From NCBI RefSeq assembly GCF_023016805.1, contig NZ_JALKCH010000014.1:1-64000 (forward strand): a stretch of 64,000 nt of DNA. Reading direction: 5' to 3'. The DNA is from Ancylobacter crimeensis (GTDB taxonomy: Bacteria; Pseudomonadota; Alphaproteobacteria; Rhizobiales; Xanthobacteraceae). The position numbers and the translations under genes were made by a program. Shown one piece after another: positions 25,440 through 34,290 of the stretch. The notes under the pieces are model-generated. The model ran no database searches and was not told the origin of the DNA. It worked only from the letters and a program-made list of their open reading frames with translations. How positions within the stretch are numbered: the stretch's first letter is position 1; every line of letters begins with the position of its first letter.

Positions 25440-27140
25440 TCAGCCGGCGAGGACCATGGCGAAATAGCCGAACACGGTCAGCAGAACACCCGACACCGCG
25501 TATCCGACCGGGAATCCGATCCAGGGCACGTTGGACTGGATCTCCACCGTCGCCTCGCGGCAGGGGCCGCTATGGCTGCGCGCACCGGCGACACCCCCCA
25601 TCAGCACGGCCGGATTGATGCGGAATATGTGATAGCCGATCGCCCACACGACAAAGGGCGGGATCGAACAGGCGAGGAAACCGATCACGAAGATCTTCAG
25701 TGCGATCGCGCCGGTCAACTGCGAGAGCAGGGATGCGCCCGCATTGATGCCGACGATCGACACGAAGACCACCAGACCGAGATCCTCAAGCACGTTGCGC
25801 GCCGCCGTGGGCGTGTTCCCAAAGAAGCGCAGCCGCGCCACGATCGAGGACACGATCACGCCCGACACCAGAAGGCCACCGGCATTGCCGAGCCCAACCG
25901 ACGCGCCAAAGGCCGGGAACTCGATGGATCCGATCAGGAAACCGAGGATCATGCCGAAGGAGAGCGTCAAAAGATCGGTCGCGGTGGATGGACGCACGAT
26001 GCGCCCCACCAGGCCGCCCACCTGCTGGACCGCACTCTTCAGGCCGATGACCGACACGATGTCCATGCGCTGCAGCCTGGTGTCGTTGCCGACCGGCAGC
26101 GGCACGCCACCGCGCTCGACGCTGGTCACCTGCAGTTGGTCCACGCCGGGAAGGGCACGCAGCTCCGCCTGCGACATGCGGGTGACGTCCCTGTTGGCCA
26201 CCACGATCTCGGCGCGATCGAGCGGCACGTCCAATGCGAGGCGGTCGGCGACCTCCGGCCCGATCAGGCCCATTTTCTCCATCATGGCCTCGCGTCGGCC
26301 ACCAATCGCGATGATGTCGCCGCGCTTGAACGTCACGTCGTCGGCCAGATCCACGACGCCGCCATCGCGGACCAGATTGACGACGCGGTACTCGGGATTC
26401 GCCCGCACGAGATCCTGCAGGGAACGTCCCACCAGAGCCTCGTTCTCCAGGCGATAGGCGCGCAGGGAGCCCGGCCGCCAGCCTGTCAGCACGGGCCCGT
26501 CGCCGCTCGCAACGCCGTGCTCCTTCTCATAGGCCCGTGCCGCCTCGGCCGCGTCGACCCCCCACCATTTCGGCAGATATTTGGTGATGAGGATGATGCC
26601 GACCGTACCCCAGATATAGGTAATGCCGTAGGACACCGCAATCATGGCGGTCGCCTGTTGGGCGGTCGAGCCCGGCGGCAGGGTGACGACACCGCTGGTC
26701 ACGGCCTGCTCCGCCGACCCGATGGCCGCCGACATTGTCATGGCGCCGGCAAGCATTCCGCCCGCGGCACCCACCGGCAGGCCGAACATCTTCGCGCCGA
26801 GGACGACGATGGCGAGACCGATGACGGAGCTGACAACGGCCAAGAACGTAAACTTCAGGCCGTCACCGCCCAGGCTGTTGATGAAGGAAGGACCGACACG
26901 CAGGCCCACCCCGTACATGAACAGATAGTAGAAGAGGCTTTTGGCGAAGTTATCGATCGCGAGCTTGATGTCGTAGGTCGACGCCACGATTGCAAGGCCG
27001 GCTCCGATGACGATCGCGGCGGCCACCATGCCGAGCCCGTAGCCGCCGATCGACTGGCGGCCGAGCCAGACCGCAAGACCAACCGTCAGGAACAGAAGGA
27101 TGAACGGATTGACCGCAAGCCACTGGAAGAAAGACTGCAT
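25440..27140 (-). CDS. AspT/YidE-family transporter with two RCK_C domains (first copy)
   Basis: The 566-aa protein has the same layout as its neighbour: helices at about 12-185 (YYLFMYGVGLRVGPSFINSLGGDG, LPVGAAGGMLAGAMTMSAAIGSAEQA), tandem RCK_C domains at about 215-385 (LVGRSLQDLVR, FKRGDIIAIGGRRE) and a second helical half. The usual GG(V/A)AGA motif near the end is followed by SHSGPCREA. GGAGGAT lies 3 bases before the ATG. It starts 9 bases after the decarboxylase stop. An electrogenic amino-acid/amine or amino-acid/amino-acid exchange paired with decarboxylation would consume cytoplasmic protons, as in AspT-aspartate decarboxylase. The specific substrate is inferred from the neighbour. 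Confidence 0.88.
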   Translation of the reverse strand: MQSFFQWLAVNPFILLFLTVGLAVWLGRQSIGGYGLGMVAAAIVIGAGLAIVASTYDIKLAIDNFAKSLFYYLFMYGVGLRVGPSFINSLGGDGLKFTFLAVVSSVIGLAIVVLGAKMFGLPVGAAGGMLAGAMTMSAAIGSAEQAVTSGVVTLPPGSTAQQATAMIAVSYGITYIWGTVGIILITKYLPKWWGVDAAEAARAYEKEHGVASGDGPVLTGWRPGSLRAYRLENEALVGRSLQDLVRANPEYRVVNLVRDGGVVDLADDVTFKRGDIIAIGGRREAMMEKMGLIGPEVADRLALDVPLDRAEIVVANRDVTRMSQAELRALPGVDQLQVTSVERGGVPLPVGNDTRLQRMDIVSVIGLKSAVQQVGGLVGRIVRPSTATDLLTLSFGMILGFLIGSIEFPAFGASVGLGNAGGLLVSGVIVSSIVARLRFFGNTPTAARNVLEDLGLVVFVSIVGINAGASLLSQLTGAIALKIFVIGFLACSIPPFVVWAIGYHIFRINPAVLMGGVAGARSHSGPCREATVEIQSNVPWIGFPVGYAVSGVLLTVFGYFAMVLAG

Positions 27141-27149
27141 GTGATCCTC

Positions 27150-29879
27150 CTATGCCCGTGCTTTCGCAGCGATGACATCCGGCTGGAGCAGTTTCAGCCC
27201 CTTTGTCCGCTCGTAGCCGTGGATTTCCTTGACATCGAGCTTGCGCATGAAGTCGATGGTCTCTGCAGTGATCACCTGGCCCGGGACCATGATCGGAAAG
27301 CCGGGGGGATAGGGGATCACGAAGTTCGCGGAAACCATCTCAGGCCCTTCTTTCAGTCGTCGGTCGCATTCCTCCGAAAAGAGGGGGACATATTCGGTGG
27401 CCGCCCGGTCATAACCTCCGTAGAAGGCCATCCTCATATCCCCCTCGGGCGTGAGATCTCCGGCATCGCGGCGAAATACTTCGTGGAAACGGCTGAAATT
27501 CGGCAGATCCGGCACATCCGTCATCAACGACTTGACGCGATTCCCGAAGGCCTCGCGGCTCGGTCCGCCGTTTCGTGCGAGGCGCTCTTCGATGTCCTTG
27601 CTGATCTCCAGCAAAACCCGGATGAGATGCGCAACGTCGCTCCGCGTATTGTTGATGTTCGACTGCAGGAGAACCGAATTGCGCGATGTCTTGTTCAACT
27701 GGATATCGTAAGTATTGGCCAGCAACGCCTTGAATTCGGTGCCGTCGAACCCCGCCAGGCCGCACACGAGCGTCATACGAGTGGGATCGAGGCAGAATTC
27801 GTCCTCGTGCATGCTGCGGACCTGATCGACCCAGGTCATGCCGGGATCGAGGAAGTCCGTGAAGCCGCTGCTCCGGTATTCGGGCGGCACCATCTGGTCC
27901 GCGCCGAGCACGCGGAAATATTTCGAGATGAGCGGATGACCATTCACCTCGCGCCGGATGTCGAGCGCGATCTCGATGGCATTCGCGACCAGCCCGTACC
28001 CCTCGAGTTCCATCTGCCGCCGCGCAATGTCGAGGCTGGCGATGAGCTGCTGGTTCGGGCTGGTCGAGGCATGGGTGAAGACGGCCTCGCGGAACTGCGT
28101 CTCCACCGAGGGAAAGTCCACATCCTTGACCAGAACCATGGAACCTTGCCGAAGTGCCGACATCGATTTGTGGGTGGAGTTGGTCTGATAGACGCGGAGA
28201 CGGATCTGCCGCGGATCGGGAATCAGTCGCATCGCGAGCAGATCCTCCCGTCTCGGCGAGGGTCGGAGTTCCTGCTGCTGGCGCTCATACTGGGTGATGG
28301 CTTCGGGGGTCTTCATCCAGTTCTCGATCTCCCCGGCGGCGCCCATTGCCGTGCGGGCGCGCAAGAACGGCGAGAACCGCGCGAAGCCGAACCATGCCTC
28401 GTCCCATAGGAAGATCAGGTCCGGCTTTATCGCCAGACACTCTTCCATCACGCGGCGCGTATTGTAGATGTGACCGTCGAAGGTGCAGTTCGTCAGATCG
28501 ACGATCTTGAGACGATCGAGCCGACTCTCCTCCTTCAGGTCAAGCAGAGCTTTCTTGATGCTGGCGAGCGGAACCGCGCCATACATCGAATACTCGACCA
28601 TCGGAAAGGCTTCGACATACAGAGGCTGGCCGCCGGCGAGCACCAGGCCGTAATGGTGCGATTTGTGGCAGTTGCGATCGAGGATCACGATGTCACCTGG
28701 CGCGACCAGCGCCTGATGCACCATCTTGTTCGAGGTGCTGGTGCCGTTGGTCACAAAGAACACCCGGTCGGCGCCGAAGGCACGCGCCGCCATTTCCTGG
28801 GCTTCCTTGATGGTGCCGGTCGGCTCCAGCAGGCTGTCGAGCCCACCAGTCGTCGCGCTGCTTTCGGCAAGCAGAAGATTGAGGCCGTAGAATTCGCCCA
28901 TGTCGCGGATCCAGTCCGATCGCAGGATGGATTTGCCGCGCGCCAGGGGCAGGGCGTGGAATGTGCTGATCGGGCGCCGGGCGTATTTCTTGAGGTTGTC
29001 GAAGAAGGGCGTGCGGTAACGGCCAGCGACCCCTTCCAGCACGGTCAGATGAAGTTCCAGCAGTTCCTCGACCGAATAGAGCACGCGACGTATCGCGCTG
29101 GACCTGTCATCGCCGGCGAGCTTTTCGACCTGGCGGTCCGCCAGCAGGTAGATGTCGAGTTCCGGCCGGATGCGCTTCAGCGCGTCCGCCAGGGCGAGCG
29201 GGCGATCATCCCGCGCAACATGCTGCGCCCCGAAGCCGATGGCATCAAGGAAGCTGCGCAGGAGAGGCGTTTCGTACACCGATGTCTGGCCGAATCCTTC
29301 ATACAGCGTCACCGCCGCGATCGACGGATTGATGATGATGGCGCAGATGGCATCCTCGAAGGAGGAAACCTGTACCGCCTCGTAGATGAAGTCGTCTTCA
29401 GTCCGACGCAGCCGCCGCATCTCGTCGATCAGCCGGTTGCTGCGCATCGATGCCTCCGGCGTGACCAGCAGCATCTCGAAATAGGGCCGCTCGCCTCCGC
29501 CCTGGATCGGGGTGTCGACGGTGGATTCATCGAGCTGGACGGTGAGGTCGTCGCTCTCCCAATCGGCGGCGCTGTGCTTGTACTGCCGTGTGATGATCGA
29601 GCGCGAAATGCGCCGCGCGAGCTCCGCGAATGCACTCGGCACGCCCATATGGAGGGACTCGCGCAGACTCGCCATAAGCCGGCGGCCGGGGAATGCGTGA
29701 AAATTCTCGATGGATCCGAGCGCATCCAGAGCCTGGACGACCCCGGAGCTATCCGCCTCTCCTCTCGCCCAATCTCCGGCGATCCCTGTGAGATCCCGCC
29801 ACCGGTCCGCGCGGGCTGCCGGCATGGAAAAGAAGTGGTCGATGCGCTGTTGTTCCGTGGAGGACTGGGCAGTCGTCAT
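27150..29879 (-). CDS. PLP-dependent ornithine/lysine/arginine decarboxylase
   Basis: The 909-aa fold-type-I enzyme has an N-terminal receiver-like wing domain (to about residue 290) and a large PLP domain with FFVTNGTSTSNKMVHQAL, DRNCHKSHHYGLVLAG, IFLWDEAWFGFARF and the Schiff-base lysine Lys571 in TNSTHKSMSALRQGS. The C-terminal domain ends with PYPPGFPIMVPGQ, typical of Orn/Lys/Arg decarboxylases. Inducible decarboxylases of this class have about 710-760 residues, so this one is long, mainly through the N-terminal extension. It removes CO2 from a basic amino acid, consuming H+. It is first in an operon with two AspT-family exchangers; the substrate could be Arg, Lys or Orn and is not resolved. 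Confidence 0.9.
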   Translation of the reverse strand: MTTAQSSTEQQRIDHFFSMPAARADRWRDLTGIAGDWARGEADSSGVVQALDALGSIENFHAFPGRRLMASLRESLHMGVPSAFAELARRISRSIITRQYKHSAADWESDDLTVQLDESTVDTPIQGGGERPYFEMLLVTPEASMRSNRLIDEMRRLRRTEDDFIYEAVQVSSFEDAICAIIINPSIAAVTLYEGFGQTSVYETPLLRSFLDAIGFGAQHVARDDRPLALADALKRIRPELDIYLLADRQVEKLAGDDRSSAIRRVLYSVEELLELHLTVLEGVAGRYRTPFFDNLKKYARRPISTFHALPLARGKSILRSDWIRDMGEFYGLNLLLAESSATTGGLDSLLEPTGTIKEAQEMAARAFGADRVFFVTNGTSTSNKMVHQALVAPGDIVILDRNCHKSHHYGLVLAGGQPLYVEAFPMVEYSMYGAVPLASIKKALLDLKEESRLDRLKIVDLTNCTFDGHIYNTRRVMEECLAIKPDLIFLWDEAWFGFARFSPFLRARTAMGAAGEIENWMKTPEAITQYERQQQELRPSPRREDLLAMRLIPDPRQIRLRVYQTNSTHKSMSALRQGSMVLVKDVDFPSVETQFREAVFTHASTSPNQQLIASLDIARRQMELEGYGLVANAIEIALDIRREVNGHPLISKYFRVLGADQMVPPEYRSSGFTDFLDPGMTWVDQVRSMHEDEFCLDPTRMTLVCGLAGFDGTEFKALLANTYDIQLNKTSRNSVLLQSNINNTRSDVAHLIRVLLEISKDIEERLARNGGPSREAFGNRVKSLMTDVPDLPNFSRFHEVFRRDAGDLTPEGDMRMAFYGGYDRAATEYVPLFSEECDRRLKEGPEMVSANFVIPYPPGFPIMVPGQVITAETIDFMRKLDVKEIHGYERTKGLKLLQPDVIAAKARA

Positions 29880-30015
29880 GGTACGCCCCTATCGCGTTCG
29901 GCGTTGGTTCAGGCGTGCGGCACCCTACGCCCGGCGGCTACTGCCGGGGCAAAAAATAGATCCGACGCTGATCTTGGAAGATACGTCCGATAAATATCAA
30001 TAAGCGCAGTGTATC

Positions 30016-31002
30016 TTACGGTATTTTCGGAAATAACCGCGAACGATCGCGGATGTAACTCAGGGATGCTACCCCGCGTACCGCATGATCATTTTCTTGA
30101 TCCTGTGCAGGTGCCGCTTGTTCACGATACGAGCCGATCCGTTCGACCAGCTCGTCGGGCGTGGGAAGGGCCTGCACGATGCAATGCGCCAACGCATCAC
30201 GGGCATGAAGCAGGCCTCCGGGACAGATGGAGCGCTGAAAGCTGCAGCCCCAGAGCACCCTTCCCGGACCGGCGTGGAGCAGGACGGCCTTCACCTCCAT
30301 CGTCCTGTCGGAGACGATTCGACTGCCCGTGAGCACGAGATCGGCCCCGGCATCCGAGCCCTGTCTTGGCGTGGGCCACGTGCGCACCCATTCTCCAACG
30401 CCTGCGTCGATGACGCCGAGCCGCGGGTATCGGCTGAGGCCGATCATGAGCTGATAGGCGAGCCCGAGGTCATGGGCATGTAGTCGCGTCTCATCTCCTT
30501 CGATCGCGAATGGCCCCACGACGATCGAGGCGAGGGTTGCGTCACAGGATGGCGCAAAGGCCATAGCGGGCGCCGTGTCCGAGACGTTGCGTGGTGCCTC
30601 CTGGAAATCCGGGACATATCCACCCTTAGGCAGCGCAATCCTCACGCCGTTTTCGCGACCTTCCGTCAGATAGAATCGCTCGAGCGCCCGGCGCAAACGC
30701 TGCGCTTCCATGCGAACCACGGGATCGATCTGGGGATTGAAGTCCATGCCCCGGCCGAAGACGCTCGTGGCGATGACATAGGCCTTGATGCGATCACCTC
30801 GACCGGCCAGCGTTTCCTCCACGACATAGCGCAGAAATCGACGGTTTCTCTCGGATGCATCGAAAGCCGGGGAAGAATTGATCCGGCGCAACTCGTCCCT
30901 GACACCATGTGCAAAAGCAGACTCGATGCAGGTCGATCGTTTGCGCGCATCCAATATGTCGGCTTCGTACCCGTCTGCGAGATCGTTATTGCCGTTTTGC
31001 AT
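30016..31002 (-). CDS. Protein with the N-terminal module of adenylate-cyclase/TPR-type regulators, no TPR
   Basis: The 328-aa protein carries, at about residues 35-120, the module DELRRINSSPAFDASERNRRFLRYVVEETLAGRGDRIKAY and VFGRGMDFNPQIDPVVRMEAQRLRRALERFY, followed by IALPKGGYVPDF. This block usually heads longer proteins with TPR repeats or cyclase domains in rhizobia. Here the rest (about 150-300) looks like the FVVGPF-type domain that precedes the TPRs (SIVVGPFAIEGDETR, then LVLTGSRIVSDRTMEVKAVLLHA), and the protein stops without TPRs. The ATG at 31002 has GGAGGG upstream. It is divergent from the kinase operon and probably shares its control region. Confidence 0.65.
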   Translation of the reverse strand: MQNGNNDLADGYEADILDARKRSTCIESAFAHGVRDELRRINSSPAFDASERNRRFLRYVVEETLAGRGDRIKAYVIATSVFGRGMDFNPQIDPVVRMEAQRLRRALERFYLTEGRENGVRIALPKGGYVPDFQEAPRNVSDTAPAMAFAPSCDATLASIVVGPFAIEGDETRLHAHDLGLAYQLMIGLSRYPRLGVIDAGVGEWVRTWPTPRQGSDAGADLVLTGSRIVSDRTMEVKAVLLHAGPGRVLWGCSFQRSICPGGLLHARDALAHCIVQALPTPDELVERIGSYREQAAPAQDQENDHAVRGVASLSYIRDRSRLFPKIP

Positions 31003-31123
31003 GCTTCCCGCCCTCCAGGGTATTGACCGGCGCCTCTCGAAAGATGTCCGGCTTATTGACATTCCCCACAGTGACAGCGAGCCTAATCCTCGGGAGGAAT
31101 GCCTTGTATTGAACATTTAGGCC

Positions 31124-31139
31124 TTGTACCGAGGGACAA
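31124..31139 (+). promoter_or_regulatory. Palindromic site shared with the lone-receiver gene: probable response-regulator operator
   Basis: TTGTACCGAGGGACAA has perfect TTGT/ACAA ends. Its reverse complement matches 13 of 16 bases of the site at 33785-33800 (CTGTCCCTCGGGACGA). It lies about 100 bases before the kinase start. A direct repeat GCCTTGTA at 31101 and 31121, 20 bp apart, overlaps its edge. The FixJ-type regulator encoded downstream is the obvious candidate to bind here; this is inferred. Confidence 0.5.
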
Positions 31140-31240
31140 TGTCTCGAAGGACCCGCGATGTTCGATACTCCGGCAGGCTGGGATACGAATAAGAGTTCTC
31201 CAGCAATCAGGCTGGTCTCATGTGGGTAAAGGGGAGCCTT

Positions 31241-33145
31241 ATGTCGTGGCCTGCGCGTGCGCAGGTGCAGCGGTGTTTTGCCCACCGCTTGCTGGAGACG
31301 ATCTTCCTCGGCGCTCTTTGCGTCCTCTGTGCCGGCCATTCGCTGCCATGCCGCGCAGATCAGGCACCCAGATCCATCCTCGTACTGGAACAATCCGATG
31401 TACGAGGACCGTTCTACGCCGCGATCTTCTCCGGACTGCGTTCGATTGTGAACAGCACGGCAAAGGCGCCGGTCACGATCTACGTCGAAAATCTCGATCT
31501 CAACAGGTTCAGCGGCGAGGATTACGAACAGAGTCTTCGACAGCACCTGAACGTGAAGTACAAAGACAAGCCGATCGGCGTCCTCGTCTCGGTGGGAGCC
31601 GGCGCGCTCGATTACGCGCTTCGCCTCCGCGAAGCCCTCTGGCCCGGCACGCCGCTCGTCTTCAGCTTCATCGACGAGGCGAGCCTTGCGGCACAGACGC
31701 TTCCACCCGGCGTGACCGGCCAAACCGTCCGGCTGCGGCTCGAGGACATGGTGACGGCGGCCGCAATCATTGTGCCGGATCTCGCACATGTCGCGCTGGT
31801 GGGAGACCGCTTCGACACCCAGCCGGTGTTCAGATCGTTCGGAGCGGAGGCCCGCGGGATCGCGGAAAGGCTGGACGTTATCGACCTTACGGGTCTGCCG
31901 ATGACCGAACTTCTGGAGCGCGTGGCTCTATTGCCGGAGCGAACCGCCATCCTCTACACCGCGGTCTATTCCGACGGTCGCGGCACCTATTTCACACCCG
32001 CCGATGCGATGGCGATGATCGCGGCCAAGGCGAACCGGCCGATCATCGGGCCGGTGGAGAGCTATATCGGCCGCGGCACGACGGGAGGATTCGTGGCCAT
32101 TCCGACGACGATCGGCGAACAGTCGGGCGCATTGGCGCTCCGGATCATCGACGGCGAGACCCCCTCACTCCCGCCGGTGGCATCGGTGGCGGACCCGACG
32201 CCCGTCTTCGACTGGCGCGAACTGCAGCGATGGGGCGTCGACGAGGCCCGGCTGCCGAAAGGAAGCGACATCCGCTTTCGCTCGCCACGCATCTGGCAGG
32301 AGTACCCGCTGCAGATCGCCGGCACGATCGCCGTGGTCGTGTTCCAGAGCGGTCTCATCGCGGCGCTTCTTTATGAATATCGCCGCCGGCGGCTTGCCGA
32401 GGTCGAAGCCCGCACCCGGCTCGACGAACTGGCACATGTGAACCGCTACGCGATCGCCGGAGAGTTGTCGGCGTCGATCGCTCATCAGGTGAACCAGCCG
32501 CTTGGGGCCGTTCTGGCGAATGCAGAGGCCGCCGCACTGCTGCTCGACCGGCCCGTTCCCGACCGCGACGAGATCCGGGAGATTCTCGATGACATCAAGC
32601 GGGACGGCCTGCGGGCCAGCGGCGTCATCGCCGGGCTGCGCCGGATGCTCAAGAAGGCGGATTCCGTCCAGCACCATGTCGATCTCAACCAGGTTCTCGA
32701 CGAAACCTTTCGCTTCGTCGCGGCGAAGGCGGCCGATGCGCATGTCGATCTCGTCCGGGATCCCAGCCCCCGGCCGCTCGTGGTTCACGGCGATCCGGTC
32801 CAGCTCCAGCAGGTGGTCCTCAATCTGGCGATCAATGCCATCGAGGCCATCGGCGCCACCAACAGGGGCTCGGGCAAGATCACCGGCCGGGTCCGCTCAC
32901 CGGAGCCGGGAATCGCGGAACTCTCCATCTCCGATAATGGCCATGGTCTCCCCGACGAAGACAGGCGGCAAATTTTCGAGGCATTCTACTCCAGCAAACC
33001 CGACGGCATGGGGATGGGCCTTTCGATCGCACGCACGATCGTCGAACGTCACGGCGGTTCGATCATGGCCGAGAGCAACCCCGGCGGTGGCAGCGTCTTC
33101 CTTGTGAAGCTGCCGCTCGGCCGGGAGGGGATGGGAGCGTCATGA
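31241..33145 (+). CDS. Sensor histidine kinase with periplasmic ABC-substrate-binding-like sensor
   Basis: The 634-aa protein has an N-terminal signal/anchor (LLETIFLGALCVLCAGHSLPC). A periplasmic domain at about 40-330 resembles ABC_sub_bind sensors (PRSILVLEQSDVRGPFYAAIFSGLRSI, then YSDGRGTYFTPADAMAMIAAKANRPIIG). One transmembrane helix is at about 353-372, followed by the kinase core. The phospho-accepting His415 sits in SASIAHQVNQPLGAVLANAEA; the N box is NLAINAIEAI, and the G box is GMGMGLSIARTIVERHGG. I start at 31241 because AAAGGGGAG precedes that ATG; the ATG at 31220 lacks a site. Its stop overlaps the FixJ-type regulator start by 4 bp. The periplasmic ligand is unknown. Confidence 0.9.
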   Translation: MSWPARAQVQRCFAHRLLETIFLGALCVLCAGHSLPCRADQAPRSILVLEQSDVRGPFYAAIFSGLRSIVNSTAKAPVTIYVENLDLNRFSGEDYEQSLRQHLNVKYKDKPIGVLVSVGAGALDYALRLREALWPGTPLVFSFIDEASLAAQTLPPGVTGQTVRLRLEDMVTAAAIIVPDLAHVALVGDRFDTQPVFRSFGAEARGIAERLDVIDLTGLPMTELLERVALLPERTAILYTAVYSDGRGTYFTPADAMAMIAAKANRPIIGPVESYIGRGTTGGFVAIPTTIGEQSGALALRIIDGETPSLPPVASVADPTPVFDWRELQRWGVDEARLPKGSDIRFRSPRIWQEYPLQIAGTIAVVVFQSGLIAALLYEYRRRRLAEVEARTRLDELAHVNRYAIAGELSASIAHQVNQPLGAVLANAEAAALLLDRPVPDRDEIREILDDIKRDGLRASGVIAGLRRMLKKADSVQHHVDLNQVLDETFRFVAAKAADAHVDLVRDPSPRPLVVHGDPVQLQQVVLNLAINAIEAIGATNRGSGKITGRVRSPEPGIAELSISDNGHGLPDEDRRQIFEAFYSSKPDGMGMGLSIARTIVERHGGSIMAESNPGGGSVFLVKLPLGREGMGAS

Positions 33146-33768
33146 CAAGACGGGTACACATTATCGACGACGAGGAAACCTTCCGAGTGGCGATCGGCCG
33201 GCTGCTGCGTGCGCATGGCTACGACACCGCCGAATATCCCTCTGCAGAGCGCTTCCTTGAACAGGTGAGCGGACGGACCAATGGCTGCATCCTGCTGGAT
33301 GTCGCCATGCCCGGCCTGTCGGGTCCCGAGCTGCAGGCGCGGCTGAGCGCTGCGAGCATCCATCTGCCGATCGTCTTCCTCACCGGGCATGGCGACGTGC
33401 CCACCTCGGTGAGAGCGATCAAGGCGGGCGCCGAGGACTTCCTCGTCAAGCCAATCGCCGGAACGGAACTGATCGAGATCATCGAGAAGGCATTGGCGCG
33501 CCACGACAAGCAACATGCGCACCTCGAATGGATCGATGACGCGCGCGCGATGCTCGCAACGCTCACGCCACGCGAGCGCGAAGTGTTCGATCAGGTCGTG
33601 CGCGGCAAGCTCAACAAGCAGACGGCGCATCTGCTCGGAATAACGGAGCGCACCATCAAGGCGCATCGGCAACGTATCTTCGACAAGCTGAAGGCGCATA
33701 CCGTAGCGGAACTGGTATCCTTGGCCGAACGGCTTGGAATTCTTGGTACCGAGGGCGCAGAACGGTAG
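33142..33768 (+). CDS. FixJ-type response regulator
   Basis: The 208-aa DNA-binding regulator has a receiver domain (acidic pair Asp9-Asp10, phospho-acceptor Asp53 in LLDVAMPGLSG, then FLTGHGDVPTSVRAIKAGAEDFLVKP). A LuxR-type helix-turn-helix at about 143-200 follows (LTPREREVFDQVVRGKLNKQTAHLLGI, then RTIKAHRQRIFDKLKAH). The ATG overlaps the kinase stop (ATGA), so it is the cognate partner. FixJ-family regulators usually activate from palindromes upstream of target promoters; two matching palindromes flank this operon. Confidence 0.93.
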   Translation: MTRRVHIIDDEETFRVAIGRLLRAHGYDTAEYPSAERFLEQVSGRTNGCILLDVAMPGLSGPELQARLSAASIHLPIVFLTGHGDVPTSVRAIKAGAEDFLVKPIAGTELIEIIEKALARHDKQHAHLEWIDDARAMLATLTPREREVFDQVVRGKLNKQTAHLLGITERTIKAHRQRIFDKLKAHTVAELVSLAERLGILGTEGAER

Positions 33769-33784
33769 GCCGCGCATGGGAGCC

Positions 33785-33800
33785 CTGTCCCTCGGGACGA
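33785..33800 (+). promoter_or_regulatory. Second copy of the FixJ-type palindrome
   Basis: CTGTCCCTCGGGACGA contains the inverted repeat GTCCC-TC-GGGAC and matches 13 of 16 bases of the reverse complement of the site at 31124-31139. It lies 95 bases upstream of the lone-receiver gene, at the distance expected for an activator site. Confidence 0.5.
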
Positions 33801-33894
33801 TTTACAGCAACGCCGTGCTCGCCTTATCTGGGAAAAGACGTTCAGGCTTGAACCTCAGTCAGCTCTCATAAGTGATCGGCGGCGCCGGAAAGCA

Positions 33895-34266
33895 ATGCTT
33901 GCAGGCAAGCGCATCTATATCGTCGACGACGATAGCGGATTCCTGAAAGGGATCGAGCGCCTGCTGCGCGCCCATGGACTGAGAGCCCGGACCTTCCTCT
34001 CCGCGCAGGCGTTCGAGGCGGAAGCCGACCTGAGGGACGCCGCCTGCCTGATCGTCGACGTTCACCTCGGCGACGTATCGGGGATCGACCTGATCCGAAG
34101 AATGCTCGCCGGACCCGCCGCCGTTCCCTTTATCGTGGTGACGGGAAACAGCAGCGAAACCACGCGGCTGGCAGCGGCGGCGGCGGGATGCTGCGCCTAT
34201 CTGGAAAAGCCATTTTCTTCCAAGGCGCTTCTCGATTCCATCCGGTCCGCCATCGAGCTCCACTGA
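33895..34266 (+). CDS. Single-domain receiver protein
   Basis: The 123-aa protein is a receiver only: acidic cluster Asp11-Asp13 (IVDDDSG), phospho-acceptor Asp55 (LIVDVHLGDVSG), conserved Thr in FIVVTGNSS and Lys in YLEKPFSS. There is no output domain, so it may act as a phosphate sink or through protein contacts, like FixL/FixJ-associated or CheY-like proteins. It lies 126 bp after the FixJ-type gene behind the second copy of the shared palindrome, suggesting feedback from that regulator. It ends 25 bases from a convergent IclR gene. Confidence 0.88.
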   Translation: MLAGKRIYIVDDDSGFLKGIERLLRAHGLRARTFLSAQAFEAEADLRDAACLIVDVHLGDVSGIDLIRRMLAGPAAVPFIVVTGNSSETTRLAAAAAGCCAYLEKPFSSKALLDSIRSAIELH

Positions 34267-34290
34267 TGCCCGCCGGTGGAGAGGCCTGCA

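Noticed and set aside
25572-28409. 945-codon plus-strand open frame opposite the AspT and decarboxylase genes
   Set aside because: Composition is His/Arg/Asp-rich in the way of an antisense frame of high-GC genes. Both minus-strand genes have clear family motifs.
28470-29993. 507-codon plus-strand open frame opposite the decarboxylase
   Set aside because: No motif or ribosome site is seen, and the minus strand carries the PLP enzyme.
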